A DNA stretch of 61,039 bases from Halorubrum vacuolatum (GTDB lineage Archaea > Halobacteriota > Halobacteria > Halobacteriales > Haloferacaceae): positions 1 to 61,039 of the forward strand of contig NZ_FZNQ01000017.1 in assembly GCF_900188065.1 (NCBI RefSeq), in the 5' to 3' direction. Under the pieces are notes generated by a model. The model was not told where the DNA came from. It saw nothing but the letters and a program-made list of their open reading frames with translations, and searched no databases. Shown one piece after another: positions 51,106 through 59,633 of the stretch. Every line of letters starts with the position of its first letter. Positions within the stretch are counted from its first letter, which is position 1. Position numbers and translations under genes: made by a program.

Positions 51106-51750
51106 TCACTTTATCTTGCACTCACAATTTTTTTTCTTTAGCAATTCTACAGCTCCATACTGGGTTCCACAGCTTTGACAATATACGTTAATGTCAATAA
51201 TAACTCGAAACTCTCCGATTGATATTGATCCGTTTTCATTCAATTGTGTAAATGTTGTTTCCACGACTGAAGTAGTTCGAGATTTCAATCGCTGTATTGT
51301 CTCAACTGATTTCTCAACACGATTTTCATCTGTCTTCTCGTAAGTTGCATTCCGATACTCCTTCAAATATGATCGTATCGCTTGATATGTGACAAAATCG
51401 TTTTCAAGTTGTTCAACATTAATTCCTTCTCGTTCGAGGCGGTTTCGAACTTCCGTCCGCTTTCCACTGCTTACATCTTCGTCAGTTAATAGCCGGTACA
51501 CATTTGACATCTCCCCATCTAAAACGGGCATTCCTGCTTCATTTACGGATTCTTCCAGGAGACGTTTGTTGAAACGATCTTCCAGTGAGCGTAAACTTTC
51601 ACGATTTTCATGATTTGCTGTCCATAGTTCTACTAACTTGTCTCCGAAACTCTTTTCAATCTCATATTCGAGCAGTAATTTGGCTACTTTGTTTTTTGGT
51701 TTATCTTCTTTTATAGAGTTCGAATTTTGATTTCCATTTTCACGTTTCAT
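51106..51750 (-). CDS. rdfA: RdfA-type protein, copy 2
   Basis: A 214-residue protein. KNKVAKLLLEYEIEKSFGDK, NDFVTYQAIRSYLKEYRNAT and the zinc site CQSCG plus CEC match copy 1 at 4076-4699. The composition is more Lys/Asn-rich, and GC is low. Its stop is 26 bp from the stop of the SMC-related gene, so the two are convergent and cannot be co-transcribed. Both pairs may still act together in chromosome or shape control. Confidence 0.78.
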   Translation of the reverse strand: MKRENGNQNSNSIKEDKPKNKVAKLLLEYEIEKSFGDKLVELWTANHENRESLRSLEDRFNKRLLEESVNEAGMPVLDGEMSNVYRLLTDEDVSSGKRTEVRNRLEREGINVEQLENDFVTYQAIRSYLKEYRNATYEKTDENRVEKSVETIQRLKSRTTSVVETTFTQLNENGSISIGEFRVIIDINVYCQSCGTQYGAVELLKKKNCECKIK

Positions 51751-51958
51751 AATCTCTGCCCCATACTTGGTCGCATCCCAACTTAAGTATTGGGCTCAAG
51801 TGGTCCGGATAACAAATCTAGAATTGTTATTTTAGATATCGGGCTTACAGACTACTTTTATATTGGTATCAGATGTTAGACTTTTTTGCTCTGTAGGATC
51901 GCTAGGCTGCGGCGCTACGACTCTGTTATCTCCGTAGAAAGCGAAGAGACGGAGTGTT

Positions 51959-52573
51959 GTGACTTCGGAATTCTGTCTCTTCACCCGTAATTCGGTGGCG
52001 AAAGCTAAAGCAGTTGTCGCTGATCCCGACGAACCCGCCGACCTCGAAGGGGGTGGCGGGTTCGCCGAGTGGGCAATGCTGACACTTCAGGCACTGCGGA
52101 TCGAACTTGGAAAATCCTACCGCCGGACGATCGATCTCCTCAGCGAAATGCCCAGCATTCTCGAAGAAATCGGGCTCACGCGACTCCCACATTTCACGGT
52201 GCTTCGTGACTGGTTCGAGACAATCTTGATGGAGACCTACCGTGCGTTTCTCGGCGAATCAGCCGAGAAACGCACTGGCCACGCGGCGATCGATTCGACT
52301 GGCTTCGACCGTGATCAGCCGTCTCGTCACTACGCACAGCGAGCGCACTATCGCGTTCGGTCGCTCAAAGTCACTGCACTCGTGGACGTGAAATCGCTGT
52401 ACGTCTTCGACGTTCACTGCACCACATCGAAGAAACACGACGCGAAGATTGGCTCGCAGGTCGCGCGGCGCAACGCCGCGGACCTGCGGTCACTGGCTGC
52501 TGATCGTGGTTACGACGGAAAGCCGTTCCGCGACGAGCTTCGTGCCGACGGAATTCGCCCGTTGATCAAGCAT
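51959..52573 (+). pseudogene. IS5 transposase, 5' part (split by ISH3)
   Basis: The N-terminal 205 residues. FAEWAMLTLQALRIELGKSY, HAAIDSTGFDRDQPSRHYAQ (first Asp) and RSLAADRGYDGKPFRDELRA (second Asp) are present. The frame runs into ISH3 at 52574. The start is GTG at 51959. The 3' part resumes at about 53965. Confidence 0.8.
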
Positions 52574-53950
52574 CAGTCGATCACATCGAGAACCTCACAA
52601 TCTCCTCCAGTAGGTATTGAATCTGTGTCTGCGGTGGCTGGTTGGCATTCAGCAAGGCAGTGACCGTGAGTTCCATCGATAACCAGTCGCTGTCGGTGGC
52701 GATCAGCCGCCGACGCGACAGTGTTGCCACTCACCAACGTTGCCCTGATCCAAGGACAACTACCGGAAGAACCGGCTGTTGAGTGGTTGGTTCGCTGGAA
52801 CGGCTCGGCGAACTCCGAGTGCTGTCCAGACAGCGCGGAGAACCATCCGGCAAAACTCTACGAACGACCACTCCAAGAGGCGGCGCCCCCCGCGGCGGGG
52901 CGCCGCCACGTACATCCAGTGCAGATAACGCCAGACGTTCTGTAACAACAGGCTCACAACAAACAGCAACAGCCGAAATCCGGCGTCACGGGAGCTCGTA
53001 AGTGCGAGACTCTGCTTGGCTAATCGGTAGGACGATTCGATGCCGAACCGCTTGCGGTAGTGTTCTCGGGCATCGCGTGGAGTTTCGACAAACGGCGCGT
53101 CAGCGGCGTAGCCGTGACGCGCCACCCCATGTTCGTCGTATCTGCCTTGCTGGTAGACACAATCGATGTACACAGGGAACGTCACCTTCCCAGCTAGCTC
53201 GTGTTCGATCACACGGCTCCAACCGCTGCTGAGTTCGTCTTGGATTGTCTCACCCCACCTGACAACCGGCATGACGTAGGCGTAATTATAGGCGTACAGC
53301 AGTCCTAAACAGGTGCTATTGTAGAATCCTCGATCAAGGTAGACGGCCTTGACGCGCAGGTCAAGGCCGTCAAGCAGTTCGAGGAACTCGTTGAGGAGTT
53401 TACCTGAGGTTTCGCCAGCGACCAGCTGGCGAACCGCTAGCGTGTAGCGTTTGTTGCGCACACGTGCGTACAGTGTCGCATATGCGTGAAATGAAGTTGT
53501 CCCACGCTTAGCCAGTGAAGAGTATAGCGCATCTGTCTCGTCTTCATCACCGTAGTAGGGATCGAGGTGGAGGTCGGCGACGACCTCCACCGGTCGATCA
53601 GGGAGCGTCTCGACGGTATCCTGTTGGAGCAGCGTGTCTCCAACCTGTTCGATGGTATCGAGGTCGAACTGATCGGTAAGGTATCCGCGGACGGTATTGG
53701 CGTGTGGAGAGTCTTCGGTCGTTTCGCAGATGTGATTGACCGAGGTCCCGCTGGCGCTGGCGCCAGCGAGGACCTCATAGAGCTTCTCTGATGAGACCTT
53801 TACACCGTCTGCGAGTTCTATCGGAAGTTCCTCGTCGAGAGTGTTGACGACAAAATTAAGCAGATGCTCTTCTTCGATCTGATTGTCTGTTTGGGTTTGT
53901 TTCACACTACGTCCAAACAGACACTTCCTCTAACCCGATGTGATCGACTG
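52574..53950 (-). mobile_element. ISH3-type insertion sequence, copy 2
   Basis: The ends are CAGTCGATCACATCG (52574-52588) and CGATGTGATCGACTG (53936-53950), a perfect 15-bp inverted repeat. The element is 1377 bp and sits inside the IS5 transposase gene. Its transposase points left, opposite to the host IS5. Confidence 0.88.
52760..53905 (-). CDS. ISH3-family transposase, copy 2
   Basis: A 381-residue DDE transposase. QTDNQIEEEHLLNFVVNTLD, VADLHLDPYYGDEDETDALY (first Asp), VKAVYLDRGFYNS (second Asp) and KRFGIESSYRLAKQ (Glu) are present, and the C-terminus is VPANQPLNSRFFR. It appears intact. It differs from copy 1 throughout (for example VFAVCA-type positions and the end), so the copies are separate arrivals. 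Confidence 0.92.
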   Translation of the reverse strand: MKQTQTDNQIEEEHLLNFVVNTLDEELPIELADGVKVSSEKLYEVLAGASASGTSVNHICETTEDSPHANTVRGYLTDQFDLDTIEQVGDTLLQQDTVETLPDRPVEVVADLHLDPYYGDEDETDALYSSLAKRGTTSFHAYATLYARVRNKRYTLAVRQLVAGETSGKLLNEFLELLDGLDLRVKAVYLDRGFYNSTCLGLLYAYNYAYVMPVVRWGETIQDELSSGWSRVIEHELAGKVTFPVYIDCVYQQGRYDEHGVARHGYAADAPFVETPRDAREHYRKRFGIESSYRLAKQSLALTSSRDAGFRLLLFVVSLLLQNVWRYLHWMYVAAPRRGGRRLLEWSFVEFCRMVLRAVWTALGVRRAVPANQPLNSRFFR

Positions 53951-53964
53951 AGGATCGGATCTCC

Positions 53965-54162
53965 TCCTCGCTCGACCGAGCGCATAACGCCCGAATGAGC
54001 AACCGTTGGTACAACCGTCGCTGGATGGTTGAGACTATCTTCTCGTCAATCAAGCGCACGCTCGGCTCCGCCGTGCGTGCGCGAAGCTGGCAGCTCGAAT
54101 TCCGGGAGATGGTGCTGAAGTGTGCCGTCTATAATCTTCGTCGAACGGTCAGATATCCGTAG
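53965..54162 (+). pseudogene. IS5 transposase, 3' part (split by ISH3)
   Basis: The frame reads SLDRAHNARMSNRWYNRRWM, VETIFSSIKRTLGSAVRARS (catalytic Glu in VETIF) and WQLEFREMVLKCAVYNLRRT, ending at TAG 54160-54162. Together with 51959-52573 it rebuilds a normal transposase of about 270 residues. Confidence 0.75.
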
Positions 54163-54329
54163 AACCGGCCGCTGTGTATCGGTTTCCACCGGATGGCTGA
54201 GTAAGTGGAAACGCCGAAATCAAGCGTCGTCTAGCGATCCTACGAAGCAGACTTTTTCTTAATACCGTCACTGTCTAGTTGAGTCAGTTTGAGAAGTGAG
54301 CAGGTCGTTGAGTTAATTGGACTAGAACG

Positions 54330-55054
54330 CTCGCAGACCTGCTCAGCGAGTCCTACGACACGGATTTAGAAGAAGCTTGGGAGAACGAGCGGACGGCGAC
54401 GCCCGTTAGGGTGTTCGCCGTCCGCCTTCATTCGACCGGTTGTTCACTCCGAGAGACACAAGCGGTTCTTTGCTTGATCGGCGTCGAACGCTCTCACCAA
54501 GCAATCTGGCACTGGGTGCATCGGCTAGCTGACAGCGTGCCAGACCCGCCGACGTCCATGAGAACAGAGCTCTCGTGCGGCCCATCAGAACGCTGCGCGT
54601 TCTGAGGACGGCACAGCCGTCGCGGGTCGCGGTTGATGAGACCGCTATCAAGATTAACGGCGACTGGTCTTGGGTATACGCTGCAATTAACCTAGACTCA
54701 CGGCTCATTCTTGATGCCGCAGTATTCAAACGACGAGGCACCGATCCAGATGCTGTGTTCCTGCATCGTTTGACCGAGAAACACGATCTCGATGACACAG
54801 TGTTTCTCGTCGATGGCTAGGCTATCTGACGCCCTCGCACGATTAGGATTGAGCGATCAGCTCGACTATGTCGAGAGAAACCTGATCGAAAAGTGGTTTC
54901 ACACATTGAAGATGCGAGTTGACCGCTTCCACAACTCGTGGGTGGACAGTCGGGCGAGCGTCAGAGAGTGGCTTGAACAATTCGTACACTACTGTAATAC
55001 ACAACGACCGCACCAGTCATTCAACGGACAGACGCCAGCGGAGGTGCTAAACTA
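54330..55054 (+). pseudogene. Frameshifted IS6-family transposase
   Basis: Three pieces in different frames. The first is ESYDTDLEEAWENERTATPV, RLHSTGCSLRETQAVLCLIG. The second is VDETAIKINGDWSWVYAAIN (first Asp), then LDLDDTVFLVDG-like sequence. The third is YVERNLIEKWFHTLKMRVDR, FVHYCNTQRPHQSFNGQTPA (Glu in IEKWF). At least two frameshifts are present. The original stop (CTAAACTAG) has been cut by the IS701 insertion. Confidence 0.78.
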
Positions 55055-56294
55055 CTTGACTTCGCACGTTAGACGAACATGCCTTCGATCTGGTGCATTA
55101 GCTCGTCGGTACTACGGCTTTGGCTATTGAGTGCCCAGGACAGGAGTTTTTCAACACTTTCGCGGAAGGATCGCTTGATATCGTTACGCAGCGAAATTGC
55201 TCGTTCGAGGACCGTTCCAAGGGCGCTGTGTGCAGTACCGAGCTTGAGGAGGCTGTAGGCCAGCATCAGCAGGTGCCAGTGGCGACTGGCACCTGCGGCA
55301 TGCCGGAGCTCGCAATCTCCAAAACCAAGATCCTGCTTGGTGTCCCTGAAGAACGTCTCCACGCGCCATCGCATCGCGTACAACGCGATGAAATGGCTCG
55401 CTGGCGCATCGATTTTGTTCGACACGACGTACTTCACGCTCAGTTCGTCATCCTCGTCGCTAGCTTCTTTCGTCGTGATCAGGAGTTTCACCTCACCAAG
55501 ACGGCTCACCTCGCGTTTTTGCGTCCAGATGTGGTAGGTTTCGCCGTCGATCGTACGTGGAACGGTGTCGATGCGCTCGACCAGTGCATCGACTCGGATC
55601 CGGTCACCACCGTAGAAGACGCGTGCGTCGCTTTTGACGGCTGAAACCCACTCTTTGCCGTAGGTTTCGAGGTGAGTGACGAACTCCTGGGAACAGTAAC
55701 TCATGTTGAAGAGATAGGTGTCCGCCGGGACACCTATCTCGATGAGTTCATCGACGAGCTCAATAGCCAACTCAACCCGCCGCTGCGCGTCTTTTTCATA
55801 GAGACGAAAGCCGAGTGGGTAGGTGGTTTTTTCGTCGGCATAGAGTGCGTAAACCAGATTCTGGCCCCAGATATAGCCGCGAATCGTGTGGTCGTAGAAT
55901 TTTCCGGCGTTCGGGATGTTCTCGCCGGTTTTGTTCATAAAGGTGTCGTCAATGATGACGACACCGTCACTGCTCCACTTCGTGTCGTTCGTCTGTTGGA
56001 GAAGCGCGAGACGTTCTTTGTTGAGCTGGTCTTCGTCCCAGTTGTACTCGGTGAGGAACTTGTTCAGGGCACGCTCACTTTTGGCCGGTAGAACGTGGTT
56101 CGAAATCTCTTGGACGGTCTTGTTGCTGGCCGCAACAAGACCTCTGACGTAGGTCTTGGCGTGGTGTTTCTGCCTCGTCGAGAAACACTCCAACTAGTCG
56201 ATTGGCTCAGTACATGACAGAAACGACGTAACGGGGAACATCAGCTTTCAACGCCGTCTCTACGCGCTCTACCAGCATAAGGTGCGAAGTCAAG
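55055..56294 (-). mobile_element. IS701-family element
   Basis: The ends are CTTGACTTCGCAC (55055-55067) and GTGCGAAGTCAAG (56282-56294), a perfect 13-bp inverted repeat, flanked by AAACTA direct repeats (55049-55054 and 56295-56300). It inserted at the stop codon (CTAG) of the IS6 transposase, a CTAG-like target as known for this family. Confidence 0.85.
55069..56193 (-). CDS. IS701-family transposase
   Basis: A 374-residue protein. GVVIIDDTFMNKTGENIPNA (first Asp), FYDHTIRGYIWGQNLVYALY, FNMSYCSQEFVTHLETYGKE and AMRWRVETFFRDTKQDLGFG (Glu) fit IS701 transposases. The reading here starts at a TTG. The frame is open upstream to an ATG at 56241 (MFPVTSFLSCTEPID), but a TAG at 56194-56196 separates them, apparently from a CAG codon. 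It could be functional from the TTG, or damaged by one stop codon. Confidence 0.82.
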   Translation of the reverse strand: MECFSTRQKHHAKTYVRGLVAASNKTVQEISNHVLPAKSERALNKFLTEYNWDEDQLNKERLALLQQTNDTKWSSDGVVIIDDTFMNKTGENIPNAGKFYDHTIRGYIWGQNLVYALYADEKTTYPLGFRLYEKDAQRRVELAIELVDELIEIGVPADTYLFNMSYCSQEFVTHLETYGKEWVSAVKSDARVFYGGDRIRVDALVERIDTVPRTIDGETYHIWTQKREVSRLGEVKLLITTKEASDEDDELSVKYVVSNKIDAPASHFIALYAMRWRVETFFRDTKQDLGFGDCELRHAAGASRHWHLLMLAYSLLKLGTAHSALGTVLERAISLRNDIKRSFRESVEKLLSWALNSQSRSTDELMHQIEGMFV

Positions 56295-56394
56295 AAACTA
56301 GACAGTGCCTTGTGCCTGATTCCACAATTCTCCTTATATCACATACGCTGAGCAAACCGCAAAGATTGTTATCGATCAAATCTATCTCATTACC

Positions 56395-57162
56395 ATGGAA
56401 CACGACAATGTATTAAAATCGGTCGAAACAGCTCTCCAGTTAATAAAATATCTACACCAGGGGGGTGCTAAAACAGTGACTGAACTGTCGAATGAGCTGG
56501 AGATGCCTAAAAGTACAGTTCAAGTTTATCTCAATACACTATGTAACGAGAATTTCATTGTGAAAAAAGATGGTAAATACCAAACCGGGTTGAAACATTT
56601 GGAATTCGGATTTTCTGCATTATGGGACGAACCAGTCTTCCCAGAAGTTAAATTAGGAGTAGAAGAGTTAGCGAATTCAACTGGTGAATTAGCAGCTTGC
56701 TTTGTTGAAGAACAGGGTGAAGGTGTTTATATTTATGGAGCAGAAGGTGATCGTTCCATTCGAACTGATTTATCCATTGGAGATCGATCGGATCTTCATT
56801 GTACTGCGAGTGGAAAAGCTATACTAGCGCACGTGCCGAAGGATAAGGCTTCTAATATAGTTCGAGAGAGGGGGTTAGATAAGAAAACAGAAAATACAAT
56901 CACGGATTTGAATCAACTAGAAGATGAGCTTGAGCGAATACGCGAGAGAGGTTACGCATTTTCTGATCAAGAATCTGTAATAGGTATGCGTGCAGTTGCA
57001 GCACCAATTCTGTTACACGAGAAAGTTGTCGGGTCCATTAGTTTAGCTGGTCCTGCGAACAGATTCGTTGGAGACACATTTGAAGAAGAAATTCCTGCAA
57101 AAGTAACTGGGACTGCCAACGAATTAGAGTTAAAACTTACATATTCCGAAAGTGGGATTTGA
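56395..57162 (+). CDS. IclR-family transcriptional regulator
   Basis: A 255-residue regulator. The wHTH (ETALQLIKYLHQGGAKTVTE, LSNELEMPKSTVQVYLNTL) is followed by the effector domain with GDRSDLHCTASGKAILAHVP and DQESVIGMRAVAAPILLHEK. IclR proteins control catabolic operons and bind small acids. The gene is AT-rich, like its downstream spacer, and precedes the LigM-like gene by 800 bp. An IR at 57198-57223 could be its operator. It is likely the controller of the cassette to the right. Confidence 0.92.
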   Translation: MEHDNVLKSVETALQLIKYLHQGGAKTVTELSNELEMPKSTVQVYLNTLCNENFIVKKDGKYQTGLKHLEFGFSALWDEPVFPEVKLGVEELANSTGELAACFVEEQGEGVYIYGAEGDRSIRTDLSIGDRSDLHCTASGKAILAHVPKDKASNIVRERGLDKKTENTITDLNQLEDELERIRERGYAFSDQESVIGMRAVAAPILLHEKVVGSISLAGPANRFVGDTFEEEIPAKVTGTANELELKLTYSESGI

Positions 57163-57197
57163 GTCTATTGATCGAGGTGGGCGTGCTGCTGGTGAAT

Positions 57198-57223
57198 AAA
57201 TAACAAAACTAGTGTTGTTATTT
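57198..57223. promoter_or_regulatory. Inverted repeat after the IclR gene
   Basis: AAATAACA (57198-57205) and TGTTATTT (57216-57223) with a 10-base centre. It lies 35 bp after the IclR stop and could be a terminator or an IclR operator. Confidence 0.45.
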
Positions 57224-57932
57224 CGATTACCGGGGAACTGTACTGGCCGCGGATTGGTTGACTGTTCCACAGACATCCTAAACTTGTATCTGAAATATGT
57301 TGCGTGGTTTCAGGCTTGTGAGTTAGAACTACTTCGTTCGACTTTTAATTCAGGAATTCTCTGATTTGGCAGTTCAAGCATATTGAACAAATGGCTGGCG
57401 GCAAAAATATTAAAATTCTATATACTATGATTCGTAAATTTGACTTTTGGACTCTGTACCCCTTATCTTTATTTTGAACTTCTACCTCGTTCTACTGTGG
57501 ACTCTGTGTGATTCCATAGTCCTGTTATTACAAACCATTATAATGGCGGATAAATTTACACGAAACAATTTTAGAAACCAATTTTCATTTATAATGTGGG
57601 TTAATAAATACCTTTGATTGAAAACATCAACTCCTTATTCTGTACTGAACTCGCCTAACGATGTTGAACACCAGGTCCTATATAGGGTAAAATTTGGGAG
57701 GTTTGTGTGTTGTGAACTAGCACTAAATACACACTTTTGACAGACGGTGTTGGGATACCAAAGGAACCAGAATAAGTATGGTCACTAATTTGTTCAAGAT
57801 CCTTGAACACACACCTTCATTTGCTGGGGTTTAATGATTGCGGCACCGTCGCTCGGTCGTTTCCAGTGTCTAAATCGTACTGCGAGGTGTCCAAGTGGGG
57901 TCGGTCACCATCTTGCAGTCTCTCACGCAAAG

Positions 57933-57940
57933 ATTTATAT
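57933..57940 (+). promoter_or_regulatory. TATA box of the LigM-like gene
   Basis: ATTTATAT is centred 27 nt before the ATG at 57964, the spacing expected of a leaderless haloarchaeal transcript. This supports the start of the LigM-like gene. Confidence 0.65.
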
Positions 57941-57963
57941 CGGCTCGGGAGTTTCTTGCTTCC

Positions 57964-59307
57964 ATGGCAAGCCTACAGGAAAAGCTAGATGCGACTACTA
58001 GTCCAGTTGAGATGCTGCGTCAGGCCGGTGGTAGATGGGTCTGGCCCAAAGAGGTTGCTCGAGAATACACTCACTGGATCGATGAACTCAGGGCAGTTAG
58101 AGAAACGTGCGTGCTTGCCGACCTTTCTCATCATCAAATGGACCAAGTCATCGAAGGTCCAGACGCTTTCGAACTGCTAAAGAGATTATGCACAAATAGT
58201 TTCGAAGGTTTTGACGTCGGAAAATCCAAGCAGGCCGTCATGTGCAATCCGGATGGTGAGTTCATTGGTGACGATGTTCTCCAGCGAATTGGGGATGAGA
58301 AATTCGTAATGAGCGGAAAAGTGCCAGCTGCTAACTGGCTTGCGTATAATTTGGAGCAGGGAGAGTATGATGCGACTCAGACCATTTATCCGAAATCTTC
58401 AAAAAGCCCTGACGATCCACACTTCTTCACATACCAAGTGCAGGGTCCAAATGCGCTCGACGTAATGGAAGAGGTTATCGAGGGACCGATCCCCGATGTA
58501 CCGTTTTTCAATTTCGATTGGGTGACCATCGCCGGTCACGAAGTCCGAGCGCTTCGACATGGGATGGCTGGTGAAGTAGGATTCGAACTCCAGGCCCCAT
58601 TTAAATTCGGAGAAGAAGTCAAGGATGTGATTCTTGAAGCAGGACAGGAGTACGGGATCAAGAAACTTGGAACGCGCGCGTACGAACCACTCAGTGTCGA
58701 GCTGGGATGGGTTACGACGAACGTTCCAGCGGTCTATACGAACGACGAAATGAAGGAGTACCGCGAATGGCTCGACGGCGATGGGTACGAGGGTACCTAT
58801 TCTGTTGCCGGGAGTTTTACCTCTGACAATATTGAAGACTATTATGTTAGCCCAGTTGAGTTGGGTTACACTCATCTGATCTCTTTTGATCACGACTTTA
58901 TTGGACGAGAAGCTCTCGAGGAAAAGATGGCGAATCAGCAGCGAACGCGGGTTACACTCGTATGGGACAAGAAAGACACCGTGGATCTCTTCGCATCCCT
59001 CTTTGAGGACGAACTCCCCTACAAGACCTTCGACCTTCCCCGAGATCGCTGGGGTGGACATCATGATATGGTTCTCAAAGACGACGAAATGGTGGGCATT
59101 TCGAAGAGCTTCGCATATTCGTACAAGAATAGAGACATGATTTCCCTGTGTTCGATCGATGACGAATACAGTGAACCCGGGACAGAAGTTACATTAGTAT
59201 GGGGTGAGGAAAACGGCGAGTCATCGAATCCGCTTGTTGAACCCCACAGACAAACAGAAATCACGGCAACTGTCGCACCGAGCCCCTATCTGCCAGATTC
59301 ACGATAA
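57964..59307 (+). CDS. LigM/GcvT-like folate-dependent demethylase
   Basis: A 447-residue protein with the aminomethyltransferase fold. VIEGPDAFELLKRLCTNSFE, KQAVMCNPDGEFIGDDVLQR and FVMSGKVPAANWLAYNLEQG are the folate-domain blocks shared with LigM, the vanillate O-demethylase of about the same length. RALRHGMAGEVGFELQAPFK and YEPLSVELGWVTTN follow. It would move a methyl group from a substrate to tetrahydrofolate. Substrate identity is not readable from sequence, and GcvT (glycine cleavage) is shorter. The ATG at 57964 fits the leaderless TATA spacing. Confidence 0.83.
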   Translation: MASLQEKLDATTSPVEMLRQAGGRWVWPKEVAREYTHWIDELRAVRETCVLADLSHHQMDQVIEGPDAFELLKRLCTNSFEGFDVGKSKQAVMCNPDGEFIGDDVLQRIGDEKFVMSGKVPAANWLAYNLEQGEYDATQTIYPKSSKSPDDPHFFTYQVQGPNALDVMEEVIEGPIPDVPFFNFDWVTIAGHEVRALRHGMAGEVGFELQAPFKFGEEVKDVILEAGQEYGIKKLGTRAYEPLSVELGWVTTNVPAVYTNDEMKEYREWLDGDGYEGTYSVAGSFTSDNIEDYYVSPVELGYTHLISFDHDFIGREALEEKMANQQRTRVTLVWDKKDTVDLFASLFEDELPYKTFDLPRDRWGGHHDMVLKDDEMVGISKSFAYSYKNRDMISLCSIDDEYSEPGTEVTLVWGEENGESSNPLVEPHRQTEITATVAPSPYLPDSR

Positions 59308-59633
59308 TATACAACGAAGTCGATCTTAAACAAGAGATTGATATTAATATTATTTGTCAGGCGCTGTCAAGATCTCGAGTGCAATTAATTTTCTCTTGAT
59401 ATTGCGTGCTGTTCGATCGGATCAATGGAAATCGGTTTTCGACTATTGCGTCGTGGTTTGAAAGTAGGACATTTTGAACATTGGGTTTGAATAGATATGA
59501 AAACAAATATACAAATTATAAATTCAAATAATTTTAAACTCGGATTTTAAAGCACTAGATAGAATATCTAATAGATTCGACTTCTTGCAAAATATAGGTA
59601 GCCTCCAAGTAAGCGTAAAAAAGCAGTCTATGC
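59308..59633. other. Intergenic spacer between convergent genes
   Basis: 326 bp, AT-rich, with no gene seen. Oppositely transcribed genes end on each side, so terminators may lie here. Confidence 0.5.

Larger units (their letters stand above)
51887..54248 (+). mobile_element. IS5-family element, copy 2, carrying a nested ISH3
   Basis: The ends are GCTCTGTAGGATCGCTAGG (51888-51906) and CTAGCGATCCTACGAAGC (54231-54248), imperfect inverted repeats, with 9-bp target duplications AGACTTTTT at 51878-51886 and 54249-54257. An ISH3 element (52574-53950) interrupts it. Copy 1 also has 9-bp duplications, so both belong to a group with that target size. Confidence 0.82.
54269..56307 (+). mobile_element. 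IS6-family element with a nested IS701
   Basis: The terminal inverted repeats are CACTGTCTAGTT (54269-54280) and AACTAGACAGTG (56296-56307). The IS6 copy starts only 11 bp after the target repeat of IS5 copy 2, and its end is split by an IS701 element at 55055-56294. Removing the IS701 restores the AAACTAGACAGTG end. Confidence 0.8.
57163..57963. other. Long AT-rich spacer upstream of the LigM-like gene
   Basis: 800 bp without a gene. It holds the inverted repeat at 57198-57223 and a TATA box at 57933-57940, and otherwise has low complexity AT-rich runs. It probably carries the control sites for the catabolic genes. Confidence 0.5.
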
